Shown here in pieces: positions 21,002-30,405 of a DNA stretch of 32,107 nt. This stretch comes from a virus. Numbering within the stretch: position 1 is the stretch's first letter; each line of letters begins with the position of its first letter. The stretch lies in IMG/VR virus record IMGVR_UViG_3300029319_000265, positions 1 through 32,107 of that record; one strand, given 5' to 3'. The translations under genes were made by a program, and so were the position numbers. The notes under the pieces are model-generated. The model did not search any database and was not told where the DNA came from. It saw only the letters and a list, made by a program, of their open reading frames with translations.

Positions 21002-23940
21002 TTAGAAGTATAACAAGAGGCGTATCGAGAGCAGTCAGTGGTATTGCGGGTGCAGTAGCAGATTTTGCACAATCAGATTTAGGTCAAATAGTATTAGCAA
21101 CAACAGGTAATGTCTTTGTGGCGGCGGCGATAACCTATGGCGCGGCATTATTGTCACCAAGACCAACAATATCACATTCTTCATTAGGTGGTGATGCATA
21201 CAGATCACAATTACAAAACAGATCATTGATGGTCAAACAACCGATCATACCAAGAGATATGGTTTATGGTGAGACGAAAAAATCAGGTGGTATCATTTTT
21301 ATGGATACCTCAAACAATAATAATTTTGTACATCTTATCGTTCAGATCGCATCACATGAAATACAATCTTTTGATAAAATATTCTTCGGTGATCAAGAAC
21401 TGACAATATCAAGCACAGGTAATGATGCAAATGGTATTGCGAGATATAAAGTAACAGCACCTACACAGTTTTCAAAAATATCCAATCAATTAGGTATTGG
21501 TAACCAACAGGTACGAATAAAACTTCACACAGGAACAGATGCACAGTTAGCAGATGCAGATTTGGTTTCAGAATCATCAAAATGGACAACAGATCATAAA
21601 TTATCAGGTATTGCCTATATCTATGTACGACTAGAATATGATGCAGATACATTTCCGAATGGTTTGCCAAATATATCAGCACAGATAAAAGGCAAAAAAT
21701 TATTTGATTTTAGAGATTCATCAACTGCATTTTCAAGTAACCCTGCATTATGTCTTTTCGATTATTTGACTGATACACGATTAGGTCTGGGAATATCTAC
21801 ATCATCAATAGATACAACATCATTTACAACAATGGCAAATCTTGCAGATACCGATATCACATTATCAGGTGGAGGCACAGAAAATAAATACGAAACCCAC
21901 GGCATTGTGTATAACGATATTGCACCTATGAATATAATTGAAGATATGCTGACATCATGTGTTGGTATATTGTCTTATACCAATGGCAAATTTGTTTTAA
22001 ATGGTGGACAGTATGTATCACCTACAATGTCATTAGATGAAGATGATTTTATCAGTTCAATTAAGGTACAAACAAAACAATCTAGAAAAGAATTATTCAA
22101 TACCGTGAAAGGTTTATTCACATCACCTGAATCCAATTTTCAACCGAGTGATTACCCAATGGTTACAAGTTCTACATTTGTTGATGCAGATGGTGAGACA
22201 ATATTTGCAGATATTGATCTGCCATTCACAAAATCTAGTTCAATGGCACAGAGAATTGCAAAGATAGCATTATTCAAGAACAGACAACAAATTGTCTTAT
22301 CTGCGAAATTAAATATGAAAGCATTTAAATTACAGGTAGGCGATACTGTAAATGTAACAAATTCCAGATTGGGATTTTCTAGCAAGGTGTTCGAGGTTGC
22401 AGAATGGGTATTTGATTCAGGAACAGACAATATTGGTGTTAATGTCATATTAAAAGAAACTGCATCAAGTGTATATGATTGGAATGCAGAAGAATCTGCA
22501 TTTGCATTAGACAATACAACATTACCACAACCAACTGATGTAACAGCACCTGCAATAGTTGTAACAGATGAATTAAGAATATATGCAGAAACACCTATAA
22601 CAGTTTTGAAGGTTGTGTGTTCATCAAGTCAGGCAACGACCAACGAATTTGAGGTAGAGGCACAAAATACCAATGATTCTGATGGCGATTTTATTACATT
22701 AGGTAGATCAAAAGGCAATATTTTTGAATTGGTAAATGCAGAAGATGGTGCTATTTACAATGTCAGGGCAAGATCAATTAATGCATTTAATGTTCATTCT
22801 GATTTTACAACCACAACACATGAGGTTATTGGTAAAACTGCACCACCAAGTGATGTTACAAATTTTTCAACCAATGTTATTGGTGATTTTGTTCATCTTA
22901 ATTGGACACCAGTAACAGATTTAGATTTATCACATTACATTATCAGGCATACATCTGATACTACATCAGCAACATTTCAAGAAGGTAGCATTGTAGCCAA
23001 AAAGGTTGGTAAACCTGCAAACAGTTTGGTATTACCTGCACAGACAGGTACATACATGATCAAGGCAATTGATGTTCTTGGTCTTGAATCTGTAAATGCA
23101 ACAAAATCTGCAATCATTCTTAATAGAATCAATAATGATCTCAATGTGGTTGCCACATCAACACAGAGTCCGAACTTCACTGCAGGAACAATAGGTACTG
23201 ATCTTGAGGTTGTTACGAGAGATAGCACCAATTTTTTACAACTCATTGAAGGCATATTGTTTGATGATACAACAGGCAATTTTGATGATGCTACTGGTAA
23301 TTTTGATGATGGTGGTACAACCTCATCATTTAACAGTGAAGGTAATTATGATTTCCCATTAATTGATCTAGGTGCGATATATACCTCTAGAATCACCATA
23401 AACACCGTTTTTACGAGATTTGATACAGCATCATTGTTTGATGCAATAAATGGCAATTTCGACGACAGAGAAGGCTTATTTGATGGCTCATACGAAGACC
23501 ATAATGATATCAATGTAGAGCATTTCATTTCTGTATCTAATGATAATTCAACCTATACAGATTTCAGAAGTTATCAATTAGGCGAATATAAGGGAAGATA
23601 CATCAAGATAAGGACACAATTACAGGGTTTCGTATCAAGTGTAACACCTGCGATCAGTACATTATCTGCAACGATAGATATGCCAGATAGAACGACTGCA
23701 GAAGATGATGTCGCATCAGGTACAGCAAGTGGTGGTAAAACAATTACATTCTCACCTGCATTCAAAGAATTACAAGGTTTGGGTATATCAGCACAATCAC
23801 TGGCTACTGGTGATTTTTACGAATTGACATCAAAAAGTGCTACAGGGTTTACTATCAAATTCAAAAATTCTAGTGGTGCAGTCGTAGATAGGTCTTTTGA
23901 TTATGTTGCAAAAGGTTTCGGATATCTAGAATCTAGTTAA
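20989..23940 (+). CDS. Central tail tip protein, gpJ-like
   Basis: A 983-aa protein with a hydrophobic, Gly/Ala-rich N-terminus (residues 1-50, including a VFVAAAITYGAALL stretch). An N-terminal tip domain follows (PIIPRDMVYGETKKSGGI near 85, conserved in gpJ-type proteins), then hub domains and fibronectin type III-like segments (about 510-700). After that come repeats of the form LFDDTTGNFDD, TGNFDDG and NGNFDDREGLFDG (about 755-835), and a C-terminal domain with KELQGLGISAQ resembling a gpJ/DUF family end domain. It forms the tail tip and contacts the host. The upstream neighbour is the acyltransferase, and fibres follow. Confidence 0.85.
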   Translation: MGGVVRSITRGVSRAVSGIAGAVADFAQSDLGQIVLATTGNVFVAAAITYGAALLSPRPTISHSSLGGDAYRSQLQNRSLMVKQPIIPRDMVYGETKKSGGIIFMDTSNNNNFVHLIVQIASHEIQSFDKIFFGDQELTISSTGNDANGIARYKVTAPTQFSKISNQLGIGNQQVRIKLHTGTDAQLADADLVSESSKWTTDHKLSGIAYIYVRLEYDADTFPNGLPNISAQIKGKKLFDFRDSSTAFSSNPALCLFDYLTDTRLGLGISTSSIDTTSFTTMANLADTDITLSGGGTENKYETHGIVYNDIAPMNIIEDMLTSCVGILSYTNGKFVLNGGQYVSPTMSLDEDDFISSIKVQTKQSRKELFNTVKGLFTSPESNFQPSDYPMVTSSTFVDADGETIFADIDLPFTKSSSMAQRIAKIALFKNRQQIVLSAKLNMKAFKLQVGDTVNVTNSRLGFSSKVFEVAEWVFDSGTDNIGVNVILKETASSVYDWNAEESAFALDNTTLPQPTDVTAPAIVVTDELRIYAETPITVLKVVCSSSQATTNEFEVEAQNTNDSDGDFITLGRSKGNIFELVNAEDGAIYNVRARSINAFNVHSDFTTTTHEVIGKTAPPSDVTNFSTNVIGDFVHLNWTPVTDLDLSHYIIRHTSDTTSATFQEGSIVAKKVGKPANSLVLPAQTGTYMIKAIDVLGLESVNATKSAIILNRINNDLNVVATSTQSPNFTAGTIGTDLEVVTRDSTNFLQLIEGILFDDTTGNFDDATGNFDDGGTTSSFNSEGNYDFPLIDLGAIYTSRITINTVFTRFDTASLFDAINGNFDDREGLFDGSYEDHNDINVEHFISVSNDNSTYTDFRSYQLGEYKGRYIKIRTQLQGFVSSVTPAISTLSATIDMPDRTTAEDDVASGTASGGKTITFSPAFKELQGLGISAQSLATGDFYELTSKSATGFTIKFKNSSGAVVDRSFDYVAKGFGYLESS

Positions 23941-23980
23941 ATGCTATGGTATATTTAAAACAATTTAATAAAGGTGATTT

Positions 23981-24682
23981 ATGAGCCAACATGATTTTGA
24001 TATTGCAAACCAGACATTCCCTGCAACTCGTACAGATTTAAATAATGCATTACAGGCATTAGCAAGTACATCATCAGGAACATCTGCACCAAGCACAACA
24101 TATGCCAACCAATTTTGGTACGACACGGCAAACAATAAATTATATATCAGAAATGAAGATAATGATGCCAATATTGAGATCATGGTGTTAGATCAAACAA
24201 ATGACACAGTTGAATATTTTAAATCAGATTCTATAAGAACTGCACTAATTGAATTCACAGATGGTGATGATGCAATCACTATTGCAGATGGGGGTGCAAT
24301 CACGACAAGTGGTGATGCGACTGTCACAGGTAATTTAGTTTTAGGTGGTAGTAATAAAGAATTAAGATTTATGGAAGGCTCAAACTTTGTAGGCTTTGAG
24401 GCACCTGCATTAACAGGTGATCAGATATTTGTATTACCTGCTGCCGATGGTACTGCGAATCAGGTTTTGCAGACAGATGGATCAGGAAATTTATCTTTCG
24501 CTACGGCTACCGCAGGTGCAACTGGTGGTGGTACAGACCAAATATTTTTTGAGAATTCAAGAACAGTAACAACAAATTACACCATAACAAGTAGCAAATC
24601 TGCACATGCCGTAGGACCACTTACCATAAACAGTGGGGTTACTTTGACTGTGCCTAGCGGTGAACGACTGGTAATTTTGTAA
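23981..24682 (+). CDS. Tail fibre protein
   Basis: A 233-aa protein with typical marine phage fibre architecture: an N-terminal helical/attachment part (residues 1-70, with FPATRTDLNNALQAL and QFWYDTANNKLYIRN), then a beta-rich shaft rich in Gly, Thr, Ser and Asp (VTGNLVLGGSNKELRFMEG). It ends in a small beta domain with LTINSGVTLTVPSGERLVIL. The N-terminus probably docks on the tail tip and the end trimerises. Precedes the S74 fibre. Confidence 0.75.
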   Translation: MSQHDFDIANQTFPATRTDLNNALQALASTSSGTSAPSTTYANQFWYDTANNKLYIRNEDNDANIEIMVLDQTNDTVEYFKSDSIRTALIEFTDGDDAITIADGGAITTSGDATVTGNLVLGGSNKELRFMEGSNFVGFEAPALTGDQIFVLPAADGTANQVLQTDGSGNLSFATATAGATGGGTDQIFFENSRTVTTNYTITSSKSAHAVGPLTINSGVTLTVPSGERLVIL

Positions 24683-24692
24683 AGGAGAAAAG

Positions 24693-25601
24693 ATGGTTAG
24701 CAAGATCAATGCAGACACAAGTGACGGATTAAAGATAACATCTGATACATCAGGAACACTTGATATTCAATCAGGTGGTACAACCAAAATGACTGTCGGT
24801 AGCACGATTGATTTACAAGGTAACGAATTAGTATTAGATGCTGATGCAGATAGTAGTATTCACGCATCAGGCGATGACCAAATAGATTTCAAGGTGGCAG
24901 GTGCAGACTGCATGAAAATTAATTCATCAGGTAATCTCGTAATGGCAACAGGTAAAAATCTGTGTATAGGTGATGATGATGATGTAGTTATCGGTAGAGC
25001 AACTGACAATAGAATGACTTTCAATACTAATGGTGTTGAACGAGCTAGAATATTAGAAGGGGGACATGTTTTATTTGGCACATCAACACAATATGGCAGT
25101 AGCGATGCACTCGTGCATATAAACGTAGATGCGGCAGCAACTGGTGGTGGTGCAGTTATGTCTCAATGCTCAGGAACAGGAGATGTTTTTCATTATCATT
25201 TTCGTAATGGGAATGGTGGTGTTGGTGGTATAAAAACTACAAGCTCATCTTCTGCTTTTGTAACATCATCAGATTACAGATTGAAAGAAAATGTAAGTTA
25301 TACATTTGATGCCACATCAAGACTTAAACAATTAAAACCATGTAGGTTTAATTTTATTGCAGATGCAGACACAACCTTAGATGGGTTTTTAGCACACGAA
25401 GTTTCGAGTATTGTTCCTGAAGCAATACATGGAACAAAAGATGCTACAAAAGTGCAAAATGTACTAGATGAAAACAACAACATTACAGGCACAGAAACAG
25501 TTATAGATCCACAAGGTATTGACCAAAGCAAACTTGTACCTCTATTGGTTAAAACTATACAAGAATTAGAGGCAAGAATAACAGCATTGGAGAGTGAATA
25601 A
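24693..25601 (+). CDS. Tail fibre/spike with peptidase S74 chaperone domain
   Basis: A 302-aa protein. Residues 1-190 are a beta-rich fibre. Residues 193-302 are an intramolecular chaperone (Peptidase_S74, PF13884): SDYRLKENV at 193-201 has the catalytic Ser, followed by LKPCRFNFI, GFLAHEV and LVKTIQELEARITALE as C-terminal coiled coil. In this family the chaperone assists trimer folding and cleaves itself off. AGGAG precedes ATG. The mature fibre would be about 192 residues. Confidence 0.85.
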   Translation: MVSKINADTSDGLKITSDTSGTLDIQSGGTTKMTVGSTIDLQGNELVLDADADSSIHASGDDQIDFKVAGADCMKINSSGNLVMATGKNLCIGDDDDVVIGRATDNRMTFNTNGVERARILEGGHVLFGTSTQYGSSDALVHINVDAAATGGGAVMSQCSGTGDVFHYHFRNGNGGVGGIKTTSSSSAFVTSSDYRLKENVSYTFDATSRLKQLKPCRFNFIADADTTLDGFLAHEVSSIVPEAIHGTKDATKVQNVLDENNNITGTETVIDPQGIDQSKLVPLLVKTIQELEARITALESE

Positions 25602-26626
25602 TGAGTGTAACAGTATCAGGAACAGGCACAGATAATTTAGCAGGTTTGCTCAGACCAAGAAAAACTGCGACACCGATAATTATAAATGGTGATATGCAGA
25701 TTGCACAAAGAGCAACAAGTGGCACATACACAGGCACAGAAGATGAGATAGAAACTTGCGACAGATGGAAAGGATTTATAGGTAGTGCAGGGACATTTAC
25801 AAACACACAAGATACAGATGTTCCGACAGGTTATGGTTTTGCCAAAGCATGGAAAATAGACTGCACGACTGCTGATAGTTCTCTTAGCTCGACAGACTTC
25901 TTTTTTGTGAGACAAAAAATAGAAGGTCAAAATTTACAGGTGTTCAAAAAAGGTACATCATTGGCAGAAACATTCACACTCGCATTTTGGGTAAAATCTC
26001 ATGTAGCAGGAACTTACACATGTGAGCTAGAAGATAAAGATAATTCAAGAAGTGTGTCAAAAAGTTACACGATATCAAGCGCAAATACATGGGAAAAGAA
26101 AGTTATAAATTTTCCTGCTGATACATCAGGAGCATTTGGAAATGATAATGGAGCAAGTCTTGAAGTAAAATTTTGGTTATGTGCAGGTAGTGGTTTTTCT
26201 AGTGGAACATTACAAGAGACTTGGGATAGCACGACAACAACAGAACAGGTTGCTAGTGGTCAAGTAAATCTTGCAAGTAGCACAGACAATAATTGGTGGT
26301 TTACAGGTGTTCAACTAGAGGTCGGTACATTCTCATCAACAGATTTGCCTGACTTTCAGTTTGAAGATAGATGTACAAGTCTAGCTAGATGTCAAAGATA
26401 TTTTTCTAAGACTTTGGGTGCATATGAATCTTCAAGTGGTGGTAGTGGTAGCAAAAAAGTTTATTGGCATTATAAAGTAACTATGAGAGCAACACCTACT
26501 ATAGTAGAATCAGGAACTACAAAAAGTGGTGTTCAAGTAACTAATGCAGACTGTTATGGCATCAATCGTTCAGGTGATAATTCAGCAACACTTGGAAGTG
26601 GCACGACAGCAGATGCAGAGTTATAG
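25601..26626 (+). CDS. Tail fibre/receptor-binding protein with carbohydrate-binding-like fold
   Basis: A 341-aa protein with a pattern I recognise from many marine phage fibres: IIINGDMQIAQRATSGTY near residue 30, CDRWKGF, a jelly-roll/CBM-like middle (AETFTLAFWVKSHVAGTY at about 120), WWFTGVQLEVG near 230, and PDFQFEDR...LARCQRYFSK around 250. The C-terminal part is Gly/Ser/Lys-rich and may hold the adhesin tip. It overlaps the S74 fibre stop by one base. Confidence 0.8.
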   Translation: MSVTVSGTGTDNLAGLLRPRKTATPIIINGDMQIAQRATSGTYTGTEDEIETCDRWKGFIGSAGTFTNTQDTDVPTGYGFAKAWKIDCTTADSSLSSTDFFFVRQKIEGQNLQVFKKGTSLAETFTLAFWVKSHVAGTYTCELEDKDNSRSVSKSYTISSANTWEKKVINFPADTSGAFGNDNGASLEVKFWLCAGSGFSSGTLQETWDSTTTTEQVASGQVNLASSTDNNWWFTGVQLEVGTFSSTDLPDFQFEDRCTSLARCQRYFSKTLGAYESSSGGSGSKKVYWHYKVTMRATPTIVESGTTKSGVQVTNADCYGINRSGDNSATLGSGTTADAEL

Positions 26627-26634
26627 GAGATAGA

Positions 26635-26805
26635 ATGGAAATTAAATCAGCAAAATATTTAGAAGATGAATCAAACCAAAAAATTGGTATTGAATCAGTC
26701 ATTGATGATGTGACAATGATAGTACCCATTGATACAGGAAATAGACACTACCAAGCAATTCAAGAATGGGTTGCAGATGGTAACACAATAGAGGAAGCAG
26801 ATTAA
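26635..26805 (+). CDS. Small fibre-associated protein
   Basis: A 56-aa protein with AGGAG before ATG 26635. The pattern NRHYQAIQEWVADGNTIEEAD at the C-terminus resembles short proteins (XkdW-like) that lie beside tail fibre genes in many phages and may assist fibre assembly. It is overlapped by the next gene (TAATG). Confidence 0.62.
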   Translation: MEIKSAKYLEDESNQKIGIESVIDDVTMIVPIDTGNRHYQAIQEWVADGNTIEEAD

Positions 26806-27362
26806 TGGCATTAGTAATTAAAGGATCTAGCTCAGGACAGGTAACAGTAGATGTACCAGCTGCTGCTGGAACAAATACACTTTCGTTACCAGCAGAAACA
26901 GGAAATATAATAACTTCTGTTACGACAGGCACATTGCTAAATGTTGTATCAGAACAAACTAACTCAACAATTTCTAGCACATCTACAAGCCCTGTATCAT
27001 CAGGACTTACTGCTACGATTACTCCACAAACAGTTAATTCTAAATTTTTAGTTATGACTACAGGCGGTAATGTATTTCCAAGTAGCGAACAAACAGAAAT
27101 TCATATTTACCATTATGTAAGTATTGGTGGTGGTACTGCACAAGCAGTTATAGATTCAGAGCCAAGAGGTTTAATTAGAAATGGTTTAGTAGGTGGCTCA
27201 GAACAAAAAGGTATGCAATCAACATTATCTTTTTATGATGCTAATACAACAAGTCAATTAATTTTCGTGCCATATTTTAAATCAACAAATAGTGGGAGTA
27301 CTGCTCATTTTAATCAAGGCTCAGTATATGTTCAATTAACAGTTATGGAGTTTGCAGGATAA
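26805..27362 (+). CDS. Tail fibre / adhesin-like protein
   Basis: A 185-aa beta-rich protein. The N-terminal half (IKGSSSGQVTVDVPAAAGTNTL, LPAETGNIITS) is a repetitive strand pattern as in phage fibres. The C-terminal half (STISSTSTSPVSSGLTATI, KFLVMTTGGN, SAHFNQGSVYVQLTVMEFAG) resembles a small trimeric head domain found on the tips of marine phage fibres. The start overlaps the previous stop. Confidence 0.72.
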   Translation: MALVIKGSSSGQVTVDVPAAAGTNTLSLPAETGNIITSVTTGTLLNVVSEQTNSTISSTSTSPVSSGLTATITPQTVNSKFLVMTTGGNVFPSSEQTEIHIYHYVSIGGGTAQAVIDSEPRGLIRNGLVGGSEQKGMQSTLSFYDANTTSQLIFVPYFKSTNSGSTAHFNQGSVYVQLTVMEFAG

Positions 27363-27631
27363 TGCTAAGACATGATGCAATATATGCCACTCACGATAAA
27401 GTCGTAACTATTCGTGGTGATGGTGCAGATGAAAAATGTTACGACAAAGATGAAAACATAATTACAATCAATGAATCTTTAGTGACTGCTAAACTAGCAG
27501 AGACAGAATATCAAGATAAAAGAAGAGCAGAGTATCCGAGTATTATAAACCAGCTAGATGATATTTATCACAATGGTATAGATGGTTGGAAAGCAACAAT
27601 CAAAGCAGTCAAAGACAAGTATCCTAAATGA
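27362..27631 (+). CDS. Fibre-associated protein
   Basis: An 89-aa protein. Its end has the motif YPSIINQLDDIYHNGIDGWKATI followed by KDKYPK (residues 58-89). I recognise this from many phage tail fibre neighbours, likely as a tail fibre assembly or chaperone-type protein. The N-terminal part is a small beta domain. The start TAATG and stop ATGA are both shared with neighbours. Confidence 0.7.
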   Translation: MLRHDAIYATHDKVVTIRGDGADEKCYDKDENIITINESLVTAKLAETEYQDKRRAEYPSIINQLDDIYHNGIDGWKATIKAVKDKYPK

Positions 27632-27792
27632 GAACAGTAACTAATTCACAAATACTTGAAAAGCTAGAATCTCTGGAAGACAGGATTACAAAGCTAGAAG
27701 AAACCATTAACAAAGGCAAAGGTGCAATATCATTTATGGCATGGCTTGGTGGTATCGCCGCAATAGTCGGAGGCTATTTTATTTCAAGATGA
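27628..27792 (+). CDS. Coiled-coil plus membrane-span small protein (XhlA-like)
   Basis: A 54-aa protein: a charged heptad coiled coil (residues 8-30, ILEKLESLEDRITKLEETI), then a hydrophobic segment (about 33-52, ending GGYFISR). This coiled coil then C-terminal membrane anchor pattern matches XhlA-like holin-associated proteins. It overlaps both neighbours as ATGA. It could be part of the lysis cassette with the next gene; function is inferred. Confidence 0.6.
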   Translation: MRTVTNSQILEKLESLEDRITKLEETINKGKGAISFMAWLGGIAAIVGGYFISR

Positions 27793-28223
27793 TCCCATTA
27801 GAATTATTGTCTATGCTCACAAGTACGATACTTGGCGGTGTTCTATCTATAATGGCGCAAAAATCAAAAGATAAGGCAGATGAACAAAAAATGCTGATGC
27901 AAAGAGCGAAGTTTCAATCTGAACAATTTGATAAAGCCAGAGATGTTCAAGATCCATTTACAAAGAATACAAGGCGCTGGATTGCCTTGATTAGTGTTGT
28001 TTCTATATTGGTGATACCTAAACTTGCACCGTTCATTGATCCATCAATGCCTATTTATGTGGGATATACCGAGACTGTATCTCAAGGGTTTTGGATATTT
28101 GCTAGTGATATAGATATGACACAATGGAAACCAATGACAGGATTAGTCATCACACCACTAGATACACATGTAGTTAGCTCAATTATTGGACTATATTTTG
28201 GCGGTAGTTTAGTGCGTCGATGA
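27789..28223 (+). CDS. Holin-like membrane protein
   Basis: A 144-aa protein starting MIPLELLSMLTSTILGGVLS. The upstream in-frame part of a longer frame is discarded because ATG 27789 overlaps the previous stop as ATGA. It has an N-terminal hydrophobic span (about 1-20), a charged loop, then hydrophobic segments ISVVSILVIPKLAPF (about 68-85) and HVVSSIIGLYFGG near the C-terminus, so up to three spans. Position after the fibre genes and beside the XhlA-like gene suggests a holin. I see no endolysin next to it. Confidence 0.5.
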   Translation: MIPLELLSMLTSTILGGVLSIMAQKSKDKADEQKMLMQRAKFQSEQFDKARDVQDPFTKNTRRWIALISVVSILVIPKLAPFIDPSMPIYVGYTETVSQGFWIFASDIDMTQWKPMTGLVITPLDTHVVSSIIGLYFGGSLVRR

Positions 28224-28263
28224 AGGCAGATTTTTGCACTTTGAACTATGGTATTTCTGTTTT

Positions 28264-28290
28264 TTGTTTTATGCTTATTCTGTATATAAT
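28264..28290 (+). promoter_or_regulatory. Promoter before the secreted-protein genes
   Basis: A perfect TATAAT at 28285-28290 with TTGTTT 15 nt upstream (a short spacer) in an 82-nt gap, followed by AAAGGTG 6 nt before ATG 28306. The -10 match is strong and the -35 weak. Confidence 0.45.
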
Positions 28291-28305
28291 ATTTAAAGGT
28301 GAATA

Positions 28306-28926
28306 ATGCACAAAATATTTATAGCGATTATTTTTTTAATAATATTGATTATTGCATATGGCATAGAGAATGCTCTGTCAGATGTTACATCATCTGGTGC
28401 CACGACAAACACACAAACGAACAATGCAGGATCAAACACGGCGATTACAGGCGGATATGAAAGTTCTACAACATATCAGTCTGGAAGTAGCTCGAACACT
28501 ACGACCACTAATACTACGAATAATTCAACGAATCAAAAGACTGCTGTAAATACATCATCAGCACCTGCAATGTCAGTATATGGTCAAGATAGTTGTGTAA
28601 TACCATTATCTCTCGGAATGACTGTGATAGGTTTTTCAACAAGTATGGGAACATATTACCATGATGAAAAATGCGAGAGAAGAAAAAAGGTAAAAGTTTT
28701 AAATGCTTTGGGAATGAAGGTCGCAGCGATATCATTGATGTGCCAAGACAAAGATACATGGAATGCCATGTTAAATGCAGGTACACCATGCCCTATTGAT
28801 GGTCTCATTGGCGAACAGGCGAAGAAAAAATGGAAAGAAGTCGGTGGTTTTGAAATGAAGAATTATTGGAATGGCAAAAAAATACCATCAGGAAAAATAA
28901 ATGCGAATGGTCATCTTAATAAGTAG
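28306..28926 (+). CDS. Membrane-anchored/secreted protein of unknown function
   Basis: A 206-aa protein. Residues 1-24 are a hydrophobic N-terminal span (IFIAIIFLIILIIAYGI), a low-complexity Ser/Thr/Asn/Gly linker follows (30-85), then a conserved-looking C-terminal domain (about 88-206) with MSVYGQDSCVIPL, KCERRKKVKVLNALGMKVAAISLMCQD and a GTPCPIDGLIG motif. I recall this C-terminal domain, with its Cys residues, from several marine phage proteins of unknown function. The N-terminal span could be a signal-arrest-release segment or a signal anchor. Confidence 0.62.
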   Translation: MHKIFIAIIFLIILIIAYGIENALSDVTSSGATTNTQTNNAGSNTAITGGYESSTTYQSGSSSNTTTTNTTNNSTNQKTAVNTSSAPAMSVYGQDSCVIPLSLGMTVIGFSTSMGTYYHDEKCERRKKVKVLNALGMKVAAISLMCQDKDTWNAMLNAGTPCPIDGLIGEQAKKKWKEVGGFEMKNYWNGKKIPSGKINANGHLNK

Positions 28927-29026
28927 TTTATTGTTGGTCAGTTGTGCGAGTCATAGAATCGTACTTGGCGAAATAACTGTTTATGGTAATAATGAACAAG
29001 AAATACCTGCACCAGAACGAAGATGA
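28901..29026 (+). CDS. Small lipoprotein, possible o-spanin
   Basis: A 41-aa frame too small for usual gene calling: MRMVILISSLLLVSCASHRIV and so on. It has a short positive/hydrophobic signal and a lipobox (LVSC, Cys at residue 15) followed by a polar tail. AGGAAA lies 8 nt before ATG 28901, and its stop overlaps the next start as ATGA. It is embedded across the end of the preceding gene (26-nt overlap). A mature polypeptide of about 27 residues is within the range of tiny outer-membrane spanins; whether it pairs with the coiled-coil protein at 30387 is speculation. Confidence 0.55.
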   Translation: MRMVILISSLLLVSCASHRIVLGEITVYGNNEQEIPAPERR

Positions 29027-30405
29027 GATATTTATTAATTATTCTATTACCGATTTCATTATCTGCACAAGAATTGCAAACAGACAATCTCATAACAAAC
29101 GGTACATTCGAAAGTGGTAATTCAAATGGTTGGACAACAAATGGTGATGTTCAGGTTATCGGTGATTGTTGTGGTAGTCAGTATGATCTAGAGTTTGGCG
29201 ATAGTGGCAGTATTGAACAAGATTTTAAATTATATTCAGATACAATTACACAACCAATGCTCAACAATGGTATTACACTAGACAGTTCTGTATTGGTACA
29301 AAACGGCGAGGGTGGTGCAGGTGGTTGGGCGCCAAATCGTGGTGGTGCAGATTCTTTCAGTATAAGATTACAAATAAAAGATTCAGAATCAAATGTCTTA
29401 TCTGAGACAACACAGACTCGTACGACAACAACCAATATCAATGGACAAACATTTACTGATTCTGTGTCTTATACAGGAACAGGATCACGAACAGGTAATA
29501 TTCAGATATCTGGAACTGATGCAAATGCACCTGCTACACTTGGTGGTCCGAATGTTGATAATATCTCTGTAATAATGACATATGATCCGATTGTTTTGTC
29601 ATTAGCACAAACACAGGCGATTACAGAAATATTTGAAGAAATCGAAGAAGTTTTTGCACAAGAAGAATTGACACAAATAGAGGAATTGGTTTTTGAAGAA
29701 ATATTTTTAGAGCCAATGGTGATAGAAGAAACTTATGTTGAGATTATTGAAGAAATGCCTGAATTGACAATAGAAGAACAATTCATTGAAGAAACGATTG
29801 TTCTTTCACCTGTTATGTTAGAAGAAGAAATCATAGAAGAATCTATTGAGGTCGTTGAGGAACCTGTTATGGAAGAAACGATTGTTGAATCTGTTGTAGA
29901 AACTGAAACAATCACAGAAGAATCGGTAGAGGTGGCAGAAGAAGTTTTTGAAGAAATCATTGAGGTTGCAGAATTACCAACAGAGGAAATCACAAATGAA
30001 GAAATTGAATCAGAATCTATCACAGAAACAGAAACCGAGACTGAAACAGAAACTGCAGAATCACCAGAAGAAACAAATACAGAATCAGCAGAAGATGAAA
30101 CACCTGTTCAAAACAACGACAGGAATACTCAAATTGCAATAAATGTTCAAGATATCGCCATCAAGGTCGCAGATAAAATCAAAACGATAGATGGTCAATT
30201 AAAAGCAACACAAATGATCGTTGCAAAGGTAATGCAGAACAGTAGTAAAATATCAGCATATTCTAATATTAACCAAGATATATTCATACAACCACAATTA
30301 GAAACAATTGACATTGGCACATACACCAACAATACTTATGTTGATATAAGAAATATATATCCAAATCAAACATACGAGGATAAATTATGGACATCAAGAC
30401 AATAG
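29023..30405 (+). CDS. Secreted protein with CBM-like N-terminus and Glu-rich repeats
   Basis: A 460-aa protein. A signal peptide covers residues 1-15, with likely cleavage after LSA. Residues 19-190 have a carbohydrate-binding-like start (NLITNGTFESGNSNGW) and Gly-rich beta strands. Residues 203-362 are extremely acidic, a degenerate EE-I/V repeat with short TETETE tracts. The last 98 residues (VQDIAIKVADKIKTIDG, ATQMIVAKVM) form a separate helical domain. No catalytic motif seen. Its start overlaps the lipoprotein stop; its end overlaps the next gene. It may act in the periplasm or at the surface, or bind the virion. Confidence 0.68.
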   Translation: MRYLLIILLPISLSAQELQTDNLITNGTFESGNSNGWTTNGDVQVIGDCCGSQYDLEFGDSGSIEQDFKLYSDTITQPMLNNGITLDSSVLVQNGEGGAGGWAPNRGGADSFSIRLQIKDSESNVLSETTQTRTTTTNINGQTFTDSVSYTGTGSRTGNIQISGTDANAPATLGGPNVDNISVIMTYDPIVLSLAQTQAITEIFEEIEEVFAQEELTQIEELVFEEIFLEPMVIEETYVEIIEEMPELTIEEQFIEETIVLSPVMLEEEIIEESIEVVEEPVMEETIVESVVETETITEESVEVAEEVFEEIIEVAELPTEEITNEEIESESITETETETETETAESPEETNTESAEDETPVQNNDRNTQIAINVQDIAIKVADKIKTIDGQLKATQMIVAKVMQNSSKISAYSNINQDIFIQPQLETIDIGTYTNNTYVDIRNIYPNQTYEDKLWTSRQ

